Positions 17,172-26,719 of a stretch of DNA of 64,000 bases are shown piece after piece; the stretch's first letter is position 1; every line of letters starts with the position of its first letter. Under the pieces are notes generated by a model. It ran no database searches. It saw only the letters and a list, made by a program, of their open reading frames with translations, and was not told where the DNA came from. The DNA comes from Salipiger bermudensis. Its GTDB lineage: Bacteria > Pseudomonadota > Alphaproteobacteria > Rhodobacterales > Rhodobacteraceae. The position numbers and the translations under genes were made by a program. The stretch spans positions 1 through 64,000 of the forward strand of contig NZ_JAHVIA010000005.1 of the NCBI RefSeq assembly GCF_019801965.1, read 5' to 3'.

Positions 17172-18851
17172 CACGGACGCGGCATCAGGCCGGTGAGCGG
17201 TTTTTTCGGGCGCGACCTGCAGGCATGTTCCGGCACAGGAGAGCTCGGCCGCGCGATGCGCGGCCATCAGGATCGCCGCCTCCGGCAGCGCGGCGCGGAT
17301 CCCGGCCATCACGGCGCGGGCGGTGGCATCGTCGAGCCCCTCGGTCGGCTCGTCGAGCAGCAGGAGCTGCGGGCGCCGGAGCAGCGCGCGGGCCAGCACC
17401 AGTCGCCGCGCCTCACCGCCCGAGAGCCCGACGCCTCGGAAGCCGAGCCGCAGGTCGAGCCCGCCACGGGCGCGGAGGGTCTCCGCGAGGCAGACGCTCT
17501 CGAGCGCCTCCCAGAGCGTCGCGTCGCCAGCCGCTGGCGCGGCGAGTCGCAGGTTTTCGGCCACCGTCCCCGCGATCAGCGCATGGCGCTGCGGCACCAG
17601 CGCGATGCTGTGCGCGCGGTTGTCTTGCGACAACTCCGCGACCGGACGGCCGCCCCAGCGCACCGCCCCCTCAGCAGGCGCCAACGCCCCGGCGGCCAGC
17701 AACAGCAGCGTGCTCTTGCCGCTGCCGCTCGGGCCCGCAAGTGCCACGGTCTCGCCCGGCGCGACGGTCAGGTTGACCGGCGCGAACAGCGCGGCCGCCG
17801 AGCCGCCGCGGCGATAGCCGACGCCGCTCATCTCCAGCACCGCGCCCTCGGACACGTGCACGCTGCGCTCCTCCGGCGCCTCCGCCGCGACCGAGGGCAA
17901 CACCCGCCGTGCCGCCATCACCATACCGCCGATTTCGGCCAGCGCGCGGCGCACCGGAGCCACGGTCTCGGCCAATGCCAGCGCCGCGAAGACCCCGATC
18001 GCCGCCTGCGCCGCGCTGATCTCTCCCGCCTGCACCAGCCGCGCGCCAAGCCCGAGCGCGCTAGCGGTCAGCGCCGCACCGATAAGGTCGAGCCCGAGCC
18101 CGGTGCGCCGCTGGATCCGGTCGAGCTTCCGCGTGGTCCTGGAATGGCGCTCGAACGCGCCTTGCACATGCGCCGCCACCGCTTGGAGCTGGCCATACAT
18201 GGTCAGGTCATCGCGCCCGGCGATCAGGTCGATGAGCCGGGTCCGGCTCGCCATCAACGCCGCCTCGACCTGCCGCGAGGGCCGGCGCGCGATGCGCTGT
18301 CCGATCAGGAACACCAGCGTCGGCAGGAGCAGGTATCCCAGCCCCACGACCAGCCCGATCGACGGATGCACCAGCCACCAGAGCAGCGCCCCCGTGAGTG
18401 TGATCACGACCCAGCCCGCGAATGCCGGCAGCACCAGCCGAAGCAGCGCGCCGTCGAGCGCGTCGATATCGGCGGTGACGCGGTTGAGGAAGGCATTGGC
18501 TCGGAGCTTCTCGAGCTCGCGATGCGGCCTGGTGAGCAGGCCCTCGAGCAAGCGGATGCGCAGATCGGAGAGCGCGCGCAGGGTCGCATCGTGGGTCAGC
18601 AGCCGCTCGCCATAGCGCGCGGCGGTGCGCCCGAGGGCAAGGAAACGGACCATGGCCGACGGCGCGAAGACGTTGAACAGGATCCCGAGCCCGGCCATGC
18701 CGGCGGCGGCGGAGGCGGTGATGAACCAGCCCGACAGCCCCAGCAGCGCGACACCCATCGCCAGCACCGTGACCGTCAGTAGGAGCCCCAGAAGGAAGGC
18801 TTTCCGCTCGTATTTCACAATCAATGCAATGATTTGAAGAAGTCTCTTCAT
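17136..18851 (-). CDS. cydC: Thiol reductant ABC exporter, subunit CydC
   Basis: 571 residues: an N-terminal six-helix ABC exporter domain (with LSGWFITASAAAG and RYGERLLTHDATLR, characteristic of CydC) and a C-terminal nucleotide-binding domain with GPSGSGKST near residue 370 and LSGGEARRLVLARA. With CydD it exports cysteine/glutathione-type thiols to the periplasm, needed for bd-oxidase and cytochrome maturation. Its ATG overlaps the cydD stop (ATGA) and uses a GGAGGTG site inside cydD. The 3' end doubles as regulatory DNA for cydAB. Confidence 0.95.
   Translation of the reverse strand: MKRLLQIIALIVKYERKAFLLGLLLTVTVLAMGVALLGLSGWFITASAAAGMAGLGILFNVFAPSAMVRFLALGRTAARYGERLLTHDATLRALSDLRIRLLEGLLTRPHRELEKLRANAFLNRVTADIDALDGALLRLVLPAFAGWVVITLTGALLWWLVHPSIGLVVGLGYLLLPTLVFLIGQRIARRPSRQVEAALMASRTRLIDLIAGRDDLTMYGQLQAVAAHVQGAFERHSRTTRKLDRIQRRTGLGLDLIGAALTASALGLGARLVQAGEISAAQAAIGVFAALALAETVAPVRRALAEIGGMVMAARRVLPSVAAEAPEERSVHVSEGAVLEMSGVGYRRGGSAAALFAPVNLTVAPGETVALAGPSGSGKSTLLLLAAGALAPAEGAVRWGGRPVAELSQDNRAHSIALVPQRHALIAGTVAENLRLAAPAAGDATLWEALESVCLAETLRARGGLDLRLGFRGVGLSGGEARRLVLARALLRRPQLLLLDEPTEGLDDATARAVMAGIRAALPEAAILMAAHRAAELSCAGTCLQVAPEKTAHRPDAASVMRNLIRIKYGS
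17149..17162. promoter_or_regulatory. FNR/FnrL box upstream of cydAB
   Basis: TTGATCCGGATCAA is a perfect palindrome and an exact match to the FNR-type consensus TTGAT-N4-ATCAA. It is centred 84 bp upstream of the cydA start codon and lies inside the last codons of cydC. It predicts oxygen-responsive control of cydABX by an FnrL-type activator. Confidence 0.88.
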
Positions 18852-20482
18852 GCATCACCTCCCGCCGCCGGCCCAAGGCTCACCTGCCGCAAGAGGCGTG
18901 CCGCGAGCGCGCCATCATGGGTCGCGACAACGAGCGTGCCGCCGCGCCGAGCGAAGGCCAGCAGCGCTTCGGTGATCGCGGCGGCGGTCTGGGCGTCGAG
19001 ATCGGCGGTGGGCTCGTCGGCGAGGATCAGCCCCGGCGCACCTTGCATGGCCCGCGCCAGCGTCACCCGCCGTGCCTCGCCGCCCGAGAGCCCGGCGCCG
19101 CGCTCGCCCAGCATTGTGTCGAGCCCCCGCGGCAGCGCCTCGAGCACGCCGCCAAGATGCGCCGCCTCGGGCGCCACCGAAGCACCGAAGCCGATATTGT
19201 GGCGCAGGCTGCGGGCGAGAAAATGCGGCGCCTGTGGCATCCAGCCGATGCGCCCGCGCCACACGTCGGCGCTGGCCGCGTCGAGCGGCGCAGCACCCAA
19301 CGTGATCACGCCCTCTTCGGGGCGCTCCAGCCCCGCGATGAGCCTCAGCAGCGTGGATTTCCCCGCCCCGCTCGGCCCGGTGATCGCGACCGTGTCGCCG
19401 GGAGAGATCTCAAGCTCGGGGTAACGGATGCCGTGATGGCAGAGTCCGCTCAGCCGCAACACCGGCAGCGGCCCCGAGGGTGGCAGCGCCACGCCCTGCC
19501 CAAGCCGCGCCGCGCGCGGCTCTGCGCGCCACGCCTCGACCTCGGCCAGCACCGCATCGGCCCCGGCCTTGTCGTGCCAGGCGGCGGCGAGATCGCGCAA
19601 CGGCTGGAAGAACTCCGGCGCCAGCAGCAGCAGGAAGATCCCCGCCGCCGGGGAAAGCTCCGCGCCCCAGCTGCCCCAGCCAAGCTCTCCCAGCAGCGTG
19701 AACCCGACCCAGATCGCCACCATCGCCACCCCGAGCGCCGAGAACAGCTCGAGCACGGTCGAGGACAGGAAGGCGATGCGCAGCACCGCGATGCTGCGGT
19801 CGCGCAGGCGCTCGGAGGCCTCGGCAAAACCCGTCACCAGCGGCCCCCCGGCACCGATGAGGCGCAGGTCGGAGAGCGCTGCCAGCCGGTCGACCAGCAG
19901 GTCGCTGAGCGCCCCGATCTCGACCATCTGGCGCTCGCTCGCGGCCTTCGCCGCCCAGCCGACCAGCGCCATGAAGACCGGGATCAGCGGTCCCGCGAGC
20001 AGCAGGATCAGCGCCACCGCCCAGCTGTGCCAGAGCGCGAGCGCGAGGATCACCAGCGGCATCACCATCGCGCGCAGCCGCGCCGGGCGGTAGCGTGTCA
20101 GGTAGGGCCGCAAGGCTTCGAGCTTCTCCCCCGCCAACGCCGCCATCGCGCCCGCCCCGCCATGGCGCGCGGCATCGGCCGAGCCGGCCTCGCGCGTCAC
20201 GATTTCCGCACGCAGCGCCACGATGCGGGCATCCGCGGCCTCCGACAGCACCCGCTGCGCCAGCGCCTCGCACCCGGCGCGCAGCGCGGCCAGCGCGAGG
20301 AAGGCCGCCGCGGCGCCCAGGGCCGGAACCTGCGCGGGATCGGTCAGCAGCCCGCCCAGAACCCAGGCGATCACCGCCGCCTGCAGCGGCCAGGTCAGGG
20401 CCGGCAGCAGCGCCAGCAGGATGCCGCGCCTCTCGGGCTCGGGCGGCTCGGGGAGACGGGAGGGCTCGGCGGGGGCTGTCAT
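18848..20482 (-). CDS. cydD: Thiol reductant ABC exporter, subunit CydD
   Basis: 544 residues from the chosen start; an ATG at 20497 would add five residues but lies inside the dyad operator and has no ribosome site. The exporter membrane domain (about residues 20-300) is followed by a nucleotide-binding domain with GPSGAGKST near residue 370 and LSGGEARRVTLARAM. It partners CydC in a heterodimeric inner-membrane thiol exporter. It is the first gene of the cydDCABX unit and is divergent from the NsrR-like gene. Confidence 0.93.
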   Translation of the reverse strand: MTAPAEPSRLPEPPEPERRGILLALLPALTWPLQAAVIAWVLGGLLTDPAQVPALGAAAAFLALAALRAGCEALAQRVLSEAADARIVALRAEIVTREAGSADAARHGGAGAMAALAGEKLEALRPYLTRYRPARLRAMVMPLVILALALWHSWAVALILLLAGPLIPVFMALVGWAAKAASERQMVEIGALSDLLVDRLAALSDLRLIGAGGPLVTGFAEASERLRDRSIAVLRIAFLSSTVLELFSALGVAMVAIWVGFTLLGELGWGSWGAELSPAAGIFLLLLAPEFFQPLRDLAAAWHDKAGADAVLAEVEAWRAEPRAARLGQGVALPPSGPLPVLRLSGLCHHGIRYPELEISPGDTVAITGPSGAGKSTLLRLIAGLERPEEGVITLGAAPLDAASADVWRGRIGWMPQAPHFLARSLRHNIGFGASVAPEAAHLGGVLEALPRGLDTMLGERGAGLSGGEARRVTLARAMQGAPGLILADEPTADLDAQTAAAITEALLAFARRGGTLVVATHDGALAARLLRQVSLGPAAGGDA

Positions 20483-20491
20483 CGTGATAAT

Positions 20492-20508
20492 CCGCATTTG
20501 GAATGCGG
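20492..20508. promoter_or_regulatory. Perfect dyad operator in front of cydD
   Basis: CCGCATT-TGG-AATGCGG is a perfect 7-bp inverted repeat, 10 bp upstream of the chosen cydD start. It resembles NsrR boxes, which are built on GCATTT...AAATGC half-sites, and matches the repeats at the cydAB promoter. It could block cydD transcription or translation initiation. Confidence 0.75.
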
Positions 20509-20535
20509 CTTTAGCGCCAAAGCTCGCCGCCGTAC

Positions 20536-20549
20536 TTGATCTGGCTCAA
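20536..20549. promoter_or_regulatory. Imperfect FNR-type box between cydD and the Rrf2 gene
   Basis: TTGAT-CTGG-CTCAA matches the FNR consensus at 9 of 10 defined positions. Its centre lies about 60 bp from both the cydD start (20482) and the Rrf2 gene start (20602), so it could serve either divergent promoter. Confidence 0.6.
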
Positions 20550-20601
20550 GGAAATTCTGCATCCTGTTCACAAGATAAGGATCGTGACGAAGGAGGACGT
20601 C

Positions 20602-21069
20602 ATGCGCCTGACAACCCGTACCAACCTTGCGGCCCGGATCCTGATGGCCTGCGCGCTGAACCCCGACCGGCTGTTGCGCACGGCGGAGATCGCGGCACTG
20701 TGCAACTGCTCGACCAACCACGCCGCCCACGTGGTGCAGCGCCTGCATGCGGAGGGCTATCTCGAGGCGCAGCGCGGCCGCGCCGGTGGCATCCGGCTGG
20801 CCCGGGCGCTGTCGCAGGTGTCGATCGGGGCGGTGTTCCGGCTGTTCGAGTCCGAGATCCCCTTCGCCGAGTGCTTCGACGCCGAGACCAACAGCTGCCC
20901 GCTTGTCGGCACCTGCCGCCTGCGCAGCTATATCCAGCGCGCGCTCGAGGCCTTCTACCACGAGCTCGATCTCGTCACGCTCGAGGATCTGGTGCGCGGC
21001 AATTGCGGGCTGGCCGAGCTGCTGGCGCTGCAGCCGGCGCCCCCGAGGGATTGCGCGCCGAGGCTGTAG
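20602..21069 (+). CDS. Rrf2-family regulator, NsrR-like
   Basis: 155 residues starting MRLTTRTNLAARILM, with AAGGAGG 7-13 bp upstream; longer frames have no ribosome site. A winged helix (about residues 10-75) is followed by AECFDAETNSCPLVGTC, giving a Cys-x7-Cys-x5-Cys cluster pattern for an iron-sulfur centre. The AECFD...NxCPL form is what I recall for alphaproteobacterial NsrR-like proteins, which sense nitric oxide; RirA has the same cysteine spacing, so iron sensing is the alternative. Divergence from cydDCABX and the shared dyads suggest it represses the bd oxidase until NO or cluster loss releases it. Confidence 0.87.
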   Translation: MRLTTRTNLAARILMACALNPDRLLRTAEIAALCNCSTNHAAHVVQRLHAEGYLEAQRGRAGGIRLARALSQVSIGAVFRLFESEIPFAECFDAETNSCPLVGTCRLRSYIQRALEAFYHELDLVTLEDLVRGNCGLAELLALQPAPPRDCAPRL

Positions 21070-21371
21070 CGCCGTGGCATGAGATGTCTTGCCGCCGAGG
21101 CAAGGTGCGAGCGCAGCCTGAAGGGCCGTTTGCCAAAACGGAAAGCCTGGGGTTCAGTCTGCGTACTGCGCCCGCAGCGAAGACTATGCCATTTTGAGAC
21201 GCCGGCGTCGCCGGCACGATCAGACCAGCGGCATCGCTTTTTGTGACGGCCGCCCCGCCCGCTCCCGCTATCCGAGCGTCGACCTGGCGCTCAGCCGCGT
21301 CAGCTCCCCCGAGCGCCAAGTGTCAGGATGAGCCTAAGAGACTGCCCCCGCAGGTGGCGCATTCACCAGCA
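21070..21371. other. Intergenic stretch without a supported gene
   Basis: 302 bp between the convergent Rrf2 and RTX/Hint genes. It holds a perfect GCCGGC-GTC-GCCGGC hairpin at 21201-21215 and a T5 run at 21238-21242, which may end transcription of the Rrf2 gene. A 56-codon open frame at about 21079-21246 has no ribosome site and an Arg/Lys-rich composition typical of non-coding GC-rich DNA. Nothing else is recognisable. Confidence 0.5.
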
Positions 21372-23606
21372 TCACGCGCTCAGCCTCTGCACTTGACTTG
21401 CCAACGTGCGGAGACGTCCCGGGGTGCCCGAGAGCGCGCGGAAAGCGGCGATCTCACGCACCGGCGGCCCGTAGCAGGCCGGGTTCGGCAGCACCTCGTG
21501 AAGCGAGCGGCGGGCGGCGAAGCTCAGCCCGGCCAGCGCCTGCGGGCCGGGATACATGGATTCGCTCAGCACCCCCTCGGCGCGGATCAGCTGGTGACAC
21601 GGCAGCAGAAGGTGGATGTATTCGATCTCCTTGCGCCCCCTGGCCACCTGCGCCCCGCACCAGCCTGCCTTGACCATGTGGGTCGCGCGGACGAGGCGAT
21701 TGTCGACCAGCATCGCGTGCTGCGGAGACACCAGCAGATCGCGGGCCGCGCCGGTCAGGTCCCGGCGCAGGCGGATCGGGCGCAGGCGCGGCGCGGCCGC
21801 GAGCCGGGCGGCGTCGAGGCGGGTCCGGCCGATCCAGAGCACCGGCTGGGCGCCCGCGTCCTCGGTCATCACCAGGTCGCCGCGCTGGAGCGTCTCGATC
21901 GCGACCTCTCCAGAAGGTGTCAGGATGCGGGTCCCGGCGCCGAAACAGACGACGCCGGTGCTCTCGTTGGTGAAGGCGCTGCTATCGGCCCCCTGGACGG
22001 TGAGCGCATCGCCCGCGCCGAAGCGAGCGTTGTCGGAATAGTCGACGGAGCCACCGTTCTCGAGGCTGTTGGACTGGTTGAGCAGCCCGTCATCCTCGAA
22101 GTCGGCGCGCAGCTCGACCAGCGAGTCGTAGAAGGATGACAGTTCGATGCGATCGTTGTTGGTGGCGTCTCCGTCGCGGATCGTGCCGGTGTTGCCGCTG
22201 CCGAAATCCGTGATGGTGTCGGCGCCGTCGCCGGGCTGGTAGGTGAAGACATCGTCGCCATCCCCGCCGGTCAGCAGGTCGTCGCCGCCGCCGCCGCCGA
22301 GGCTGTCATTGCCGGTGCCGCCCGAGATCGTGTCGGCCCCGGAGCCCCCGAGGATGGTGTCGTCGCCTTGGTTGCCCGAGAGGCTCATGTCGGCCGGCGA
22401 GAGGCTCGCATCGATGCTGTCGGCGTTCTTCGAGCCCGAGACCGCCTCGACCTCGTAGAACTGGCCGGTGGCCGTCCCGAAACTGTAGGTGCCGTATTCC
22501 CAGCCGCCGAAGGTGACGGTGGCCCCGTCGGCGCCGCTTGCCTCGAAGTCGAGCGTGTCGGTGTCCGGCGGCAGCGGGTCGCCATCCTCGCCGGCATAGA
22601 TGAAGCCGGTGCCGTCGGTGTCGCGGATGAGGAAGGTGTCGGAACCGGAATCGCCCCAGAGCGAGTCGGTGCCGGTGCCGCCGGTCAGGGTGTCGTCGTC
22701 ATCCCCGCCGGTGACGCTGTCATCGCCTGCGCCGCCCTCGACATAGTCGGCGCCGCCCTCGCCGTAGAGGGAGTCCTGCCCCGCGCCGGCGACGAGGCTG
22801 TCTTCCCCGTCGCCGCCGATCAGGCTGTCATTGTCGTCGCCGCCCAGCAGGGTGTCATTTCCCGCGCCGCCGGTGAGCGTGTCGTTTCCGCTGCCGCCCA
22901 GAAGGATGTCGTTCTCGGCGCCGCCGGTGAGCGAGTCGTCGCCCGCGCCGCCGTCGATGAAATCGTCGCCGCCGCCCCCGGAGATCGTATCGTTGCCGTC
23001 GCCGCCGTCGATGGCGTCGCTCCCCGTGGTCACCGCGTCGCCATCGGCATCGGTGTAGCCGAGCGCGATGCTGTCATCGCCCGAAGTGCCGTCCACCGCG
23101 GTGCCGAAATCGGCCTGCTCGCGGGTGGCAGCCATGTCGCCGGTCGCGGACGCGACGGAGTCGAGCGTCAGCATCAGGATGGGCTTGGCGGTCAGCGCGT
23201 CCTGATCGGCATTGGCGGTCTCCTCCGGCGCGAGGTAGGTGTTGCCGTCGCTGTCCTGGAATACCGTTGCGGTGATGGTCGCGGTCGTGCCGTCGGCATA
23301 GACAAGCGTGGCGTTGTAGACCGCAACGCTGTCGAAGGTCCGCGCCGGGCCGCCATCGACAGAGAACTGGTCATCGCCGCCGCTGTTGTCGCTGTCATAG
23401 GCGCCCGCGTCGCCGGTGGAGGTGTCGAGCGCGGTGAGCGTCTGCACCTGGTCGAACAGCGGATCATCGACAGAGCCGTGCGTCCCGAGAAGCGCATCGG
23501 CGTTCTCGGCGGTGTCGTTGCCCTCGGTGGTGTCGATCCGGGGCAGGACACCGAGGGAGATGATCTCGAAATCTGTTGAGCTGGCCAAGGGAGAGTCGGC
23601 TTTCAC
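21372..23606 (-). CDS. Secreted RTX-repeat protein with C-terminal Hint domain
   Basis: 744 residues from a GTG start with AAGAGA 7 bp upstream; no in-frame ATG with a ribosome site exists. After an N-terminal beta-rich region (1-150) come two blocks of calcium-binding RTX nonapeptides (GGxGxDxLx), about residues 175-325 and 410-460. A Hint (hedgehog/intein-like) domain starts at about residue 553 with CFGAGTRILTPSGEVAIETL and has SPQHAMLV as its block-B TxxH equivalent. RTX repeats indicate calcium-dependent folding after type I secretion. There is no intein C-terminal His-Asn plus extein, so this is not an intein. Adhesion or self-processing roles are possible; the function is unknown. Confidence 0.87.
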   Translation of the reverse strand: MKADSPLASSTDFEIISLGVLPRIDTTEGNDTAENADALLGTHGSVDDPLFDQVQTLTALDTSTGDAGAYDSDNSGGDDQFSVDGGPARTFDSVAVYNATLVYADGTTATITATVFQDSDGNTYLAPEETANADQDALTAKPILMLTLDSVASATGDMAATREQADFGTAVDGTSGDDSIALGYTDADGDAVTTGSDAIDGGDGNDTISGGGGDDFIDGGAGDDSLTGGAENDILLGGSGNDTLTGGAGNDTLLGGDDNDSLIGGDGEDSLVAGAGQDSLYGEGGADYVEGGAGDDSVTGGDDDDTLTGGTGTDSLWGDSGSDTFLIRDTDGTGFIYAGEDGDPLPPDTDTLDFEASGADGATVTFGGWEYGTYSFGTATGQFYEVEAVSGSKNADSIDASLSPADMSLSGNQGDDTILGGSGADTISGGTGNDSLGGGGGDDLLTGGDGDDVFTYQPGDGADTITDFGSGNTGTIRDGDATNNDRIELSSFYDSLVELRADFEDDGLLNQSNSLENGGSVDYSDNARFGAGDALTVQGADSSAFTNESTGVVCFGAGTRILTPSGEVAIETLQRGDLVMTEDAGAQPVLWIGRTRLDAARLAAAPRLRPIRLRRDLTGAARDLLVSPQHAMLVDNRLVRATHMVKAGWCGAQVARGRKEIEYIHLLLPCHQLIRAEGVLSESMYPGPQALAGLSFAARRSLHEVLPNPACYGPPVREIAAFRALSGTPGRLRTLASQVQRLSA

Positions 23607-23860
23607 GTCATGTCTCTTGACGGCATCCCACCGCTGTAAGGCGAGAATTGGGTGGAACGCGGGCCTTTGGATGCCGGGCCGCGCTCCGCGGTGCGTTGCC
23701 CGTCGCAATGCTCAAAAGTTGGACCAGATCGCGCCGCCCGTCCCAGCCTGCCACGCTTCGGAGAGCCCCTCGGCCCGACGACATGGATCCCGTGCCGAAG
23801 GACCCGGAGCTTAAAGGGCGACTTTCCAGCCGCGATGGCGGCGCTCCACGGGCGCGCCTG

Positions 23861-25183
23861 CTACGCGGCCTCCGCCCCGAGCCGTCTGGCGAGGATCGCG
23901 GTCAGGACCACGGCGATGACGAGACACACGGCGCCGACGAGCCAGGCCACTTGTGTCGAGTAGAGATCGGCGATGGCGCCCGCCAGGACCAAGCCCAGTG
24001 CGGCCCCGAGCTGCTGTATCAGCGATCTCAGAGACAGCATCGTGGATCGCTGGCGGTCTTCCACGCATCTGTGCAGCACGCTGCTGGCCGGGGTCTCGGA
24101 CACGCCGAGGACGATGGAATAGGCGATGAAGACCAGCACGAAGCCGGCGATCCCCTCCTGCAGCGCCAGGGCAACCTGAATGCCCGCCAGGCAGGCGAAC
24201 GCTGCCGCGAGGGTCACGGCGTGCCGCCGCCTGAAGAGTCGGCTGACGCGCGGAGACAGCCAGGCGCCGAGCGCGATCGAGAAGAAGTAGGTCGCGGTTA
24301 GGACCCCGATGACAGTGTTTGCGTGGCCCTCATCCAGCATCGGCTTTGCATAAGTCGGCCAGATCACCTCGACCGGGTTGGTCGCCATGAGAAAGAATGC
24401 CAGGGCCGTGAGCAGCACCGACAGCGCCGGATGCCGCAACGCAAGGCGGCCCGCGTCCCTGATGACCTGCGGCACCGTGGCGAACCCCTGCCTGAGGGCC
24501 CCGGGATCAAGTGGCCGTGGCGGCTCCGCGATGATCAGCAGGGTGTAGACGAGCACGCCGAGCATCACCCCGAAGCTCGCCACGTAGGAGACATCGTAGA
24601 CACTGGCGCCATGGCGCTCCGCCACCGCACCGAAGAGATCGGGAAGCGCGCCTCCCAGAACCGCGCCGACCGCCAGCCCCATCGCATTGGCCCATTGCGC
24701 CCGTGCGAGCGCTGGCTGGACATCCACGTTTGGCGCAGCCGCCCTGAAGGTCTCCACGAACCAGGCATCGAGCGTGCCGGATCGCAGCGCGCGGCCAAGT
24801 CCGATGAAGGCAAACGACAGCTCCAGCACATGGAAATCGCGGGTCGACAGGAAGAGCGCAAGCGAGATCAGGCTGGCGACCACCGCCGCCAGGAACACCG
24901 GCTTGCGCCCGATCGTGTCGGCCAGTCCTCCGAAGGGCAGCTCCATCGTCATCGTCGTGACGGAGTAGATCCCGAAGAGAAGCGAGATCTGAAACAGGTC
25001 CATGCCGCGATCGGTCAGCGCCAGAGCGACGACGGCGACCGTCAGCCCCATCGCGAAACGATCGAGAAACTGGTGTATCTGAAACACCCGGATGTGCCGC
25101 CGCGCGGCGCCGGTCAGCAGGGCGTGGGAGAAGTCCGTCTCGGAAGCCATGCGCGGAGCATCGGCGCTGAGGGCGACAGACAC
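23861..25183 (-). CDS. MFS transporter
   Basis: 440 residues, 12 predicted helices. FGIYSVTTMTMELPFGGLADTIGRKP contains the loop 2-3 MFS motif (GGLADTIGRKP), and a second half-repeat begins after about residue 230. The substrate cannot be read. Start is uncertain: a GTG at 25183 gives the full frame and an ATG at 25150 would remove 11 residues; neither has a good ribosome site. The gene stands alone between the RTX/Hint gene and the tRNA and could be accessory. Confidence 0.85.
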   Translation of the reverse strand: MSVALSADAPRMASETDFSHALLTGAARRHIRVFQIHQFLDRFAMGLTVAVVALALTDRGMDLFQISLLFGIYSVTTMTMELPFGGLADTIGRKPVFLAAVVASLISLALFLSTRDFHVLELSFAFIGLGRALRSGTLDAWFVETFRAAAPNVDVQPALARAQWANAMGLAVGAVLGGALPDLFGAVAERHGASVYDVSYVASFGVMLGVLVYTLLIIAEPPRPLDPGALRQGFATVPQVIRDAGRLALRHPALSVLLTALAFFLMATNPVEVIWPTYAKPMLDEGHANTVIGVLTATYFFSIALGAWLSPRVSRLFRRRHAVTLAAAFACLAGIQVALALQEGIAGFVLVFIAYSIVLGVSETPASSVLHRCVEDRQRSTMLSLRSLIQQLGAALGLVLAGAIADLYSTQVAWLVGAVCLVIAVVLTAILARRLGAEAA

Positions 25184-25439
25184 AACGGCTTAAGGCGGAC
25201 CGGGATCAATTCCGCTCGCGCCACGGCGGTCAACGGCGTGGGGACGGCGGTATGGCGCTCCAGGGTGAGTCTGTCATCACGGCTTGCGGCCCCCGAAAGA
25301 CGCGCCGCGACCGGACGGGTTGGAGCCCGGGCCAGCGGAGCTCTTCAAGCGAGATGTCAGGAAGCATTTCGCGCACCGGAGAGGCTGCACCGCAGTTGCG
25401 CCGGAAAGGACCTCTATGAAGGGGTCGCGTGAAGGAAAA

Positions 25440-25516
<77 letters not shown>

Positions 25517-25589
25517 CTGCGCCGGGGTGATAGTGCAAAGCAAAGCGGCCCGCAATCGGGAATTCTCGCGCCGCGCCGCTTTCCTGCGC

Positions 25590-26603
25590 TCACGCCGGGC
25601 GGCGCGCTTCGGCCAGCATCGTCATCTGGGGGATCATCTCCGAGACCGTCACCTCCGCGAAGCCGGCCCCCCGCAGATCCGCCGCCAGCCCCTCGGCATC
25701 GATCGAGCGCGCCTCGGGGGTAAATGCCGTGTGCTGGAGCTGCCAGAGCGCCGCCAAAGGCGGGCCGCTGCGGTCCGCATGGACGACGAAATCATGGATC
25801 AGGATGCGCCCACCCGGCACCAGCCGCTCAAAGGCGCCGCGCAGCAGACCCTCATGCGCCGCCCCCGGCACACCTGAGAACAGGTAGGACATCAGCACCG
25901 CGTCCTGCCCGCCGGGCCAGTCGGTCTCGAGCGCGTTGCCCTCGACGTAAGCGATCCGGTCCGAGAGCCCCGCCCCCTCCACGTGGCGCCGGCCGAGCGC
26001 CGCGACATTGGGGAAATCAACGATGGTGACCGAGAGCTCGGGAAACGCCTTGCACAGCGTGATGGCGAAGGCGCCGGTGCCGCCGCCCACGTCGAGCAGG
26101 TGCCGCGCCTGCGAGAGATCAATGCGCTTGGCGAGCTGTCGCGCCGGGCCGAGCGAGCCCGCGTGCTGGCTCTCGGAATAAAGCCGCGCCTGCTCGGGAT
26201 CGGAAAACCACTGCTCGTAGGACGCCGTGGCCCCCTCGCCCAGCGTCCCCGAAACCGCGTCGCCCAGCTGGCCCATGAGCCCGTACATCTGCTTGCCGAC
26301 CTGCAGGCGCAGGTAATCGCCGAAATCGTATTTCGCGCCCTTCACCAGGAAGGCCTCGGCGGCGGGCGCATTGGCAAAGCGCCCCTCGGAGACGGTCAAC
26401 AGCCCGAGCCCCGCCAGCGCGGTGAGCAGCGTCTCGGCGCGGTCGCGGTGCAGCCCGGTGCGCGCCGCCAGCGCCTCGGCATCGAGCGCCCCCTCGGCCA
26501 GCACGGTGAAGACCCCGTGGTCAAGCGCCGTGAACAGCGCCTGCGATCCCATGAACCCGAAGGCAATGCGCGAAATCTCGTCGGCTTCCGTGACCGGCCC
26601 CAT
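25590..26603 (-). CDS. SAM-dependent O-methyltransferase, acetylserotonin/caffeate type
   Basis: 337 residues. An N-terminal winged-helix dimerisation domain (about 10-100) precedes the class I methyltransferase fold, with SAM motif [13 protein letters not shown] near residue 168, VDFPNV (motif II) and [10 protein letters not shown] (motif after strand 5). The start has GGGAGAG 4-10 bp upstream. It would methylate a hydroxylated small molecule in the cytoplasm. In phototrophic relatives such genes occur in carotenoid or bacteriochlorophyll clusters (CrtF, BchU), but no such cluster is seen here, so the substrate is open. Confidence 0.87.
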   Translation of the reverse strand: MGPVTEADEISRIAFGFMGSQALFTALDHGVFTVLAEGALDAEALAARTGLHRDRAETLLTALAGLGLLTVSEGRFANAPAAEAFLVKGAKYDFGDYLRLQVGKQMYGLMGQLGDAVSGTLGEGATASYEQWFSDPEQARLYSESQHAGSLGPARQLAKRIDLSQARHLLDVGGGTGAFAITLCKAFPELSVTIVDFPNVAALGRRHVEGAGLSDRIAYVEGNALETDWPGGQDAVLMSYLFSGVPGAAHEGLLRGAFERLVPGGRILIHDFVVHADRSGPPLAALWQLQHTAFTPEARSIDAEGLAADLRGAGFAEVTVSEMIPQMTMLAEARRPA

Positions 26604-26719
26604 GCAGTCTCTCCCGTGTCGGTGTGATCGGGGAGAGGCTATCAGGGGCGCGCGGCCTGTCCAGACCGATTGCCCGAAACCGACGCGGGATGTCGGTTTC
26701 GGGCGACAAACGTCACGTC

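Noticed and set aside
21079-21246. 56-codon plus-strand frame after the Rrf2 gene
   Set aside because: No ribosome site, no hydrophobic core, Arg/Lys/Cys-rich composition, and it runs through a hairpin.
21372-22000. C-terminal Hint domain considered as an intein
   Set aside because: There is no C-terminal His-Asn junction with a downstream extein and no homing endonuclease; the domain ends the protein.
21372-23606. Short repeats in the RTX region considered as CRISPR or tandem DNA repeats
   Set aside because: The repeats are protein-level nonapeptides with variable codons; no conserved direct repeats with unique spacers.
26604-26719. Photosynthesis-type methyltransferase (CrtF/BchU) cluster next to suf
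   Set aside because: No other carotenoid or bacteriochlorophyll gene is present nearby, so the methyltransferase is left without a pathway.
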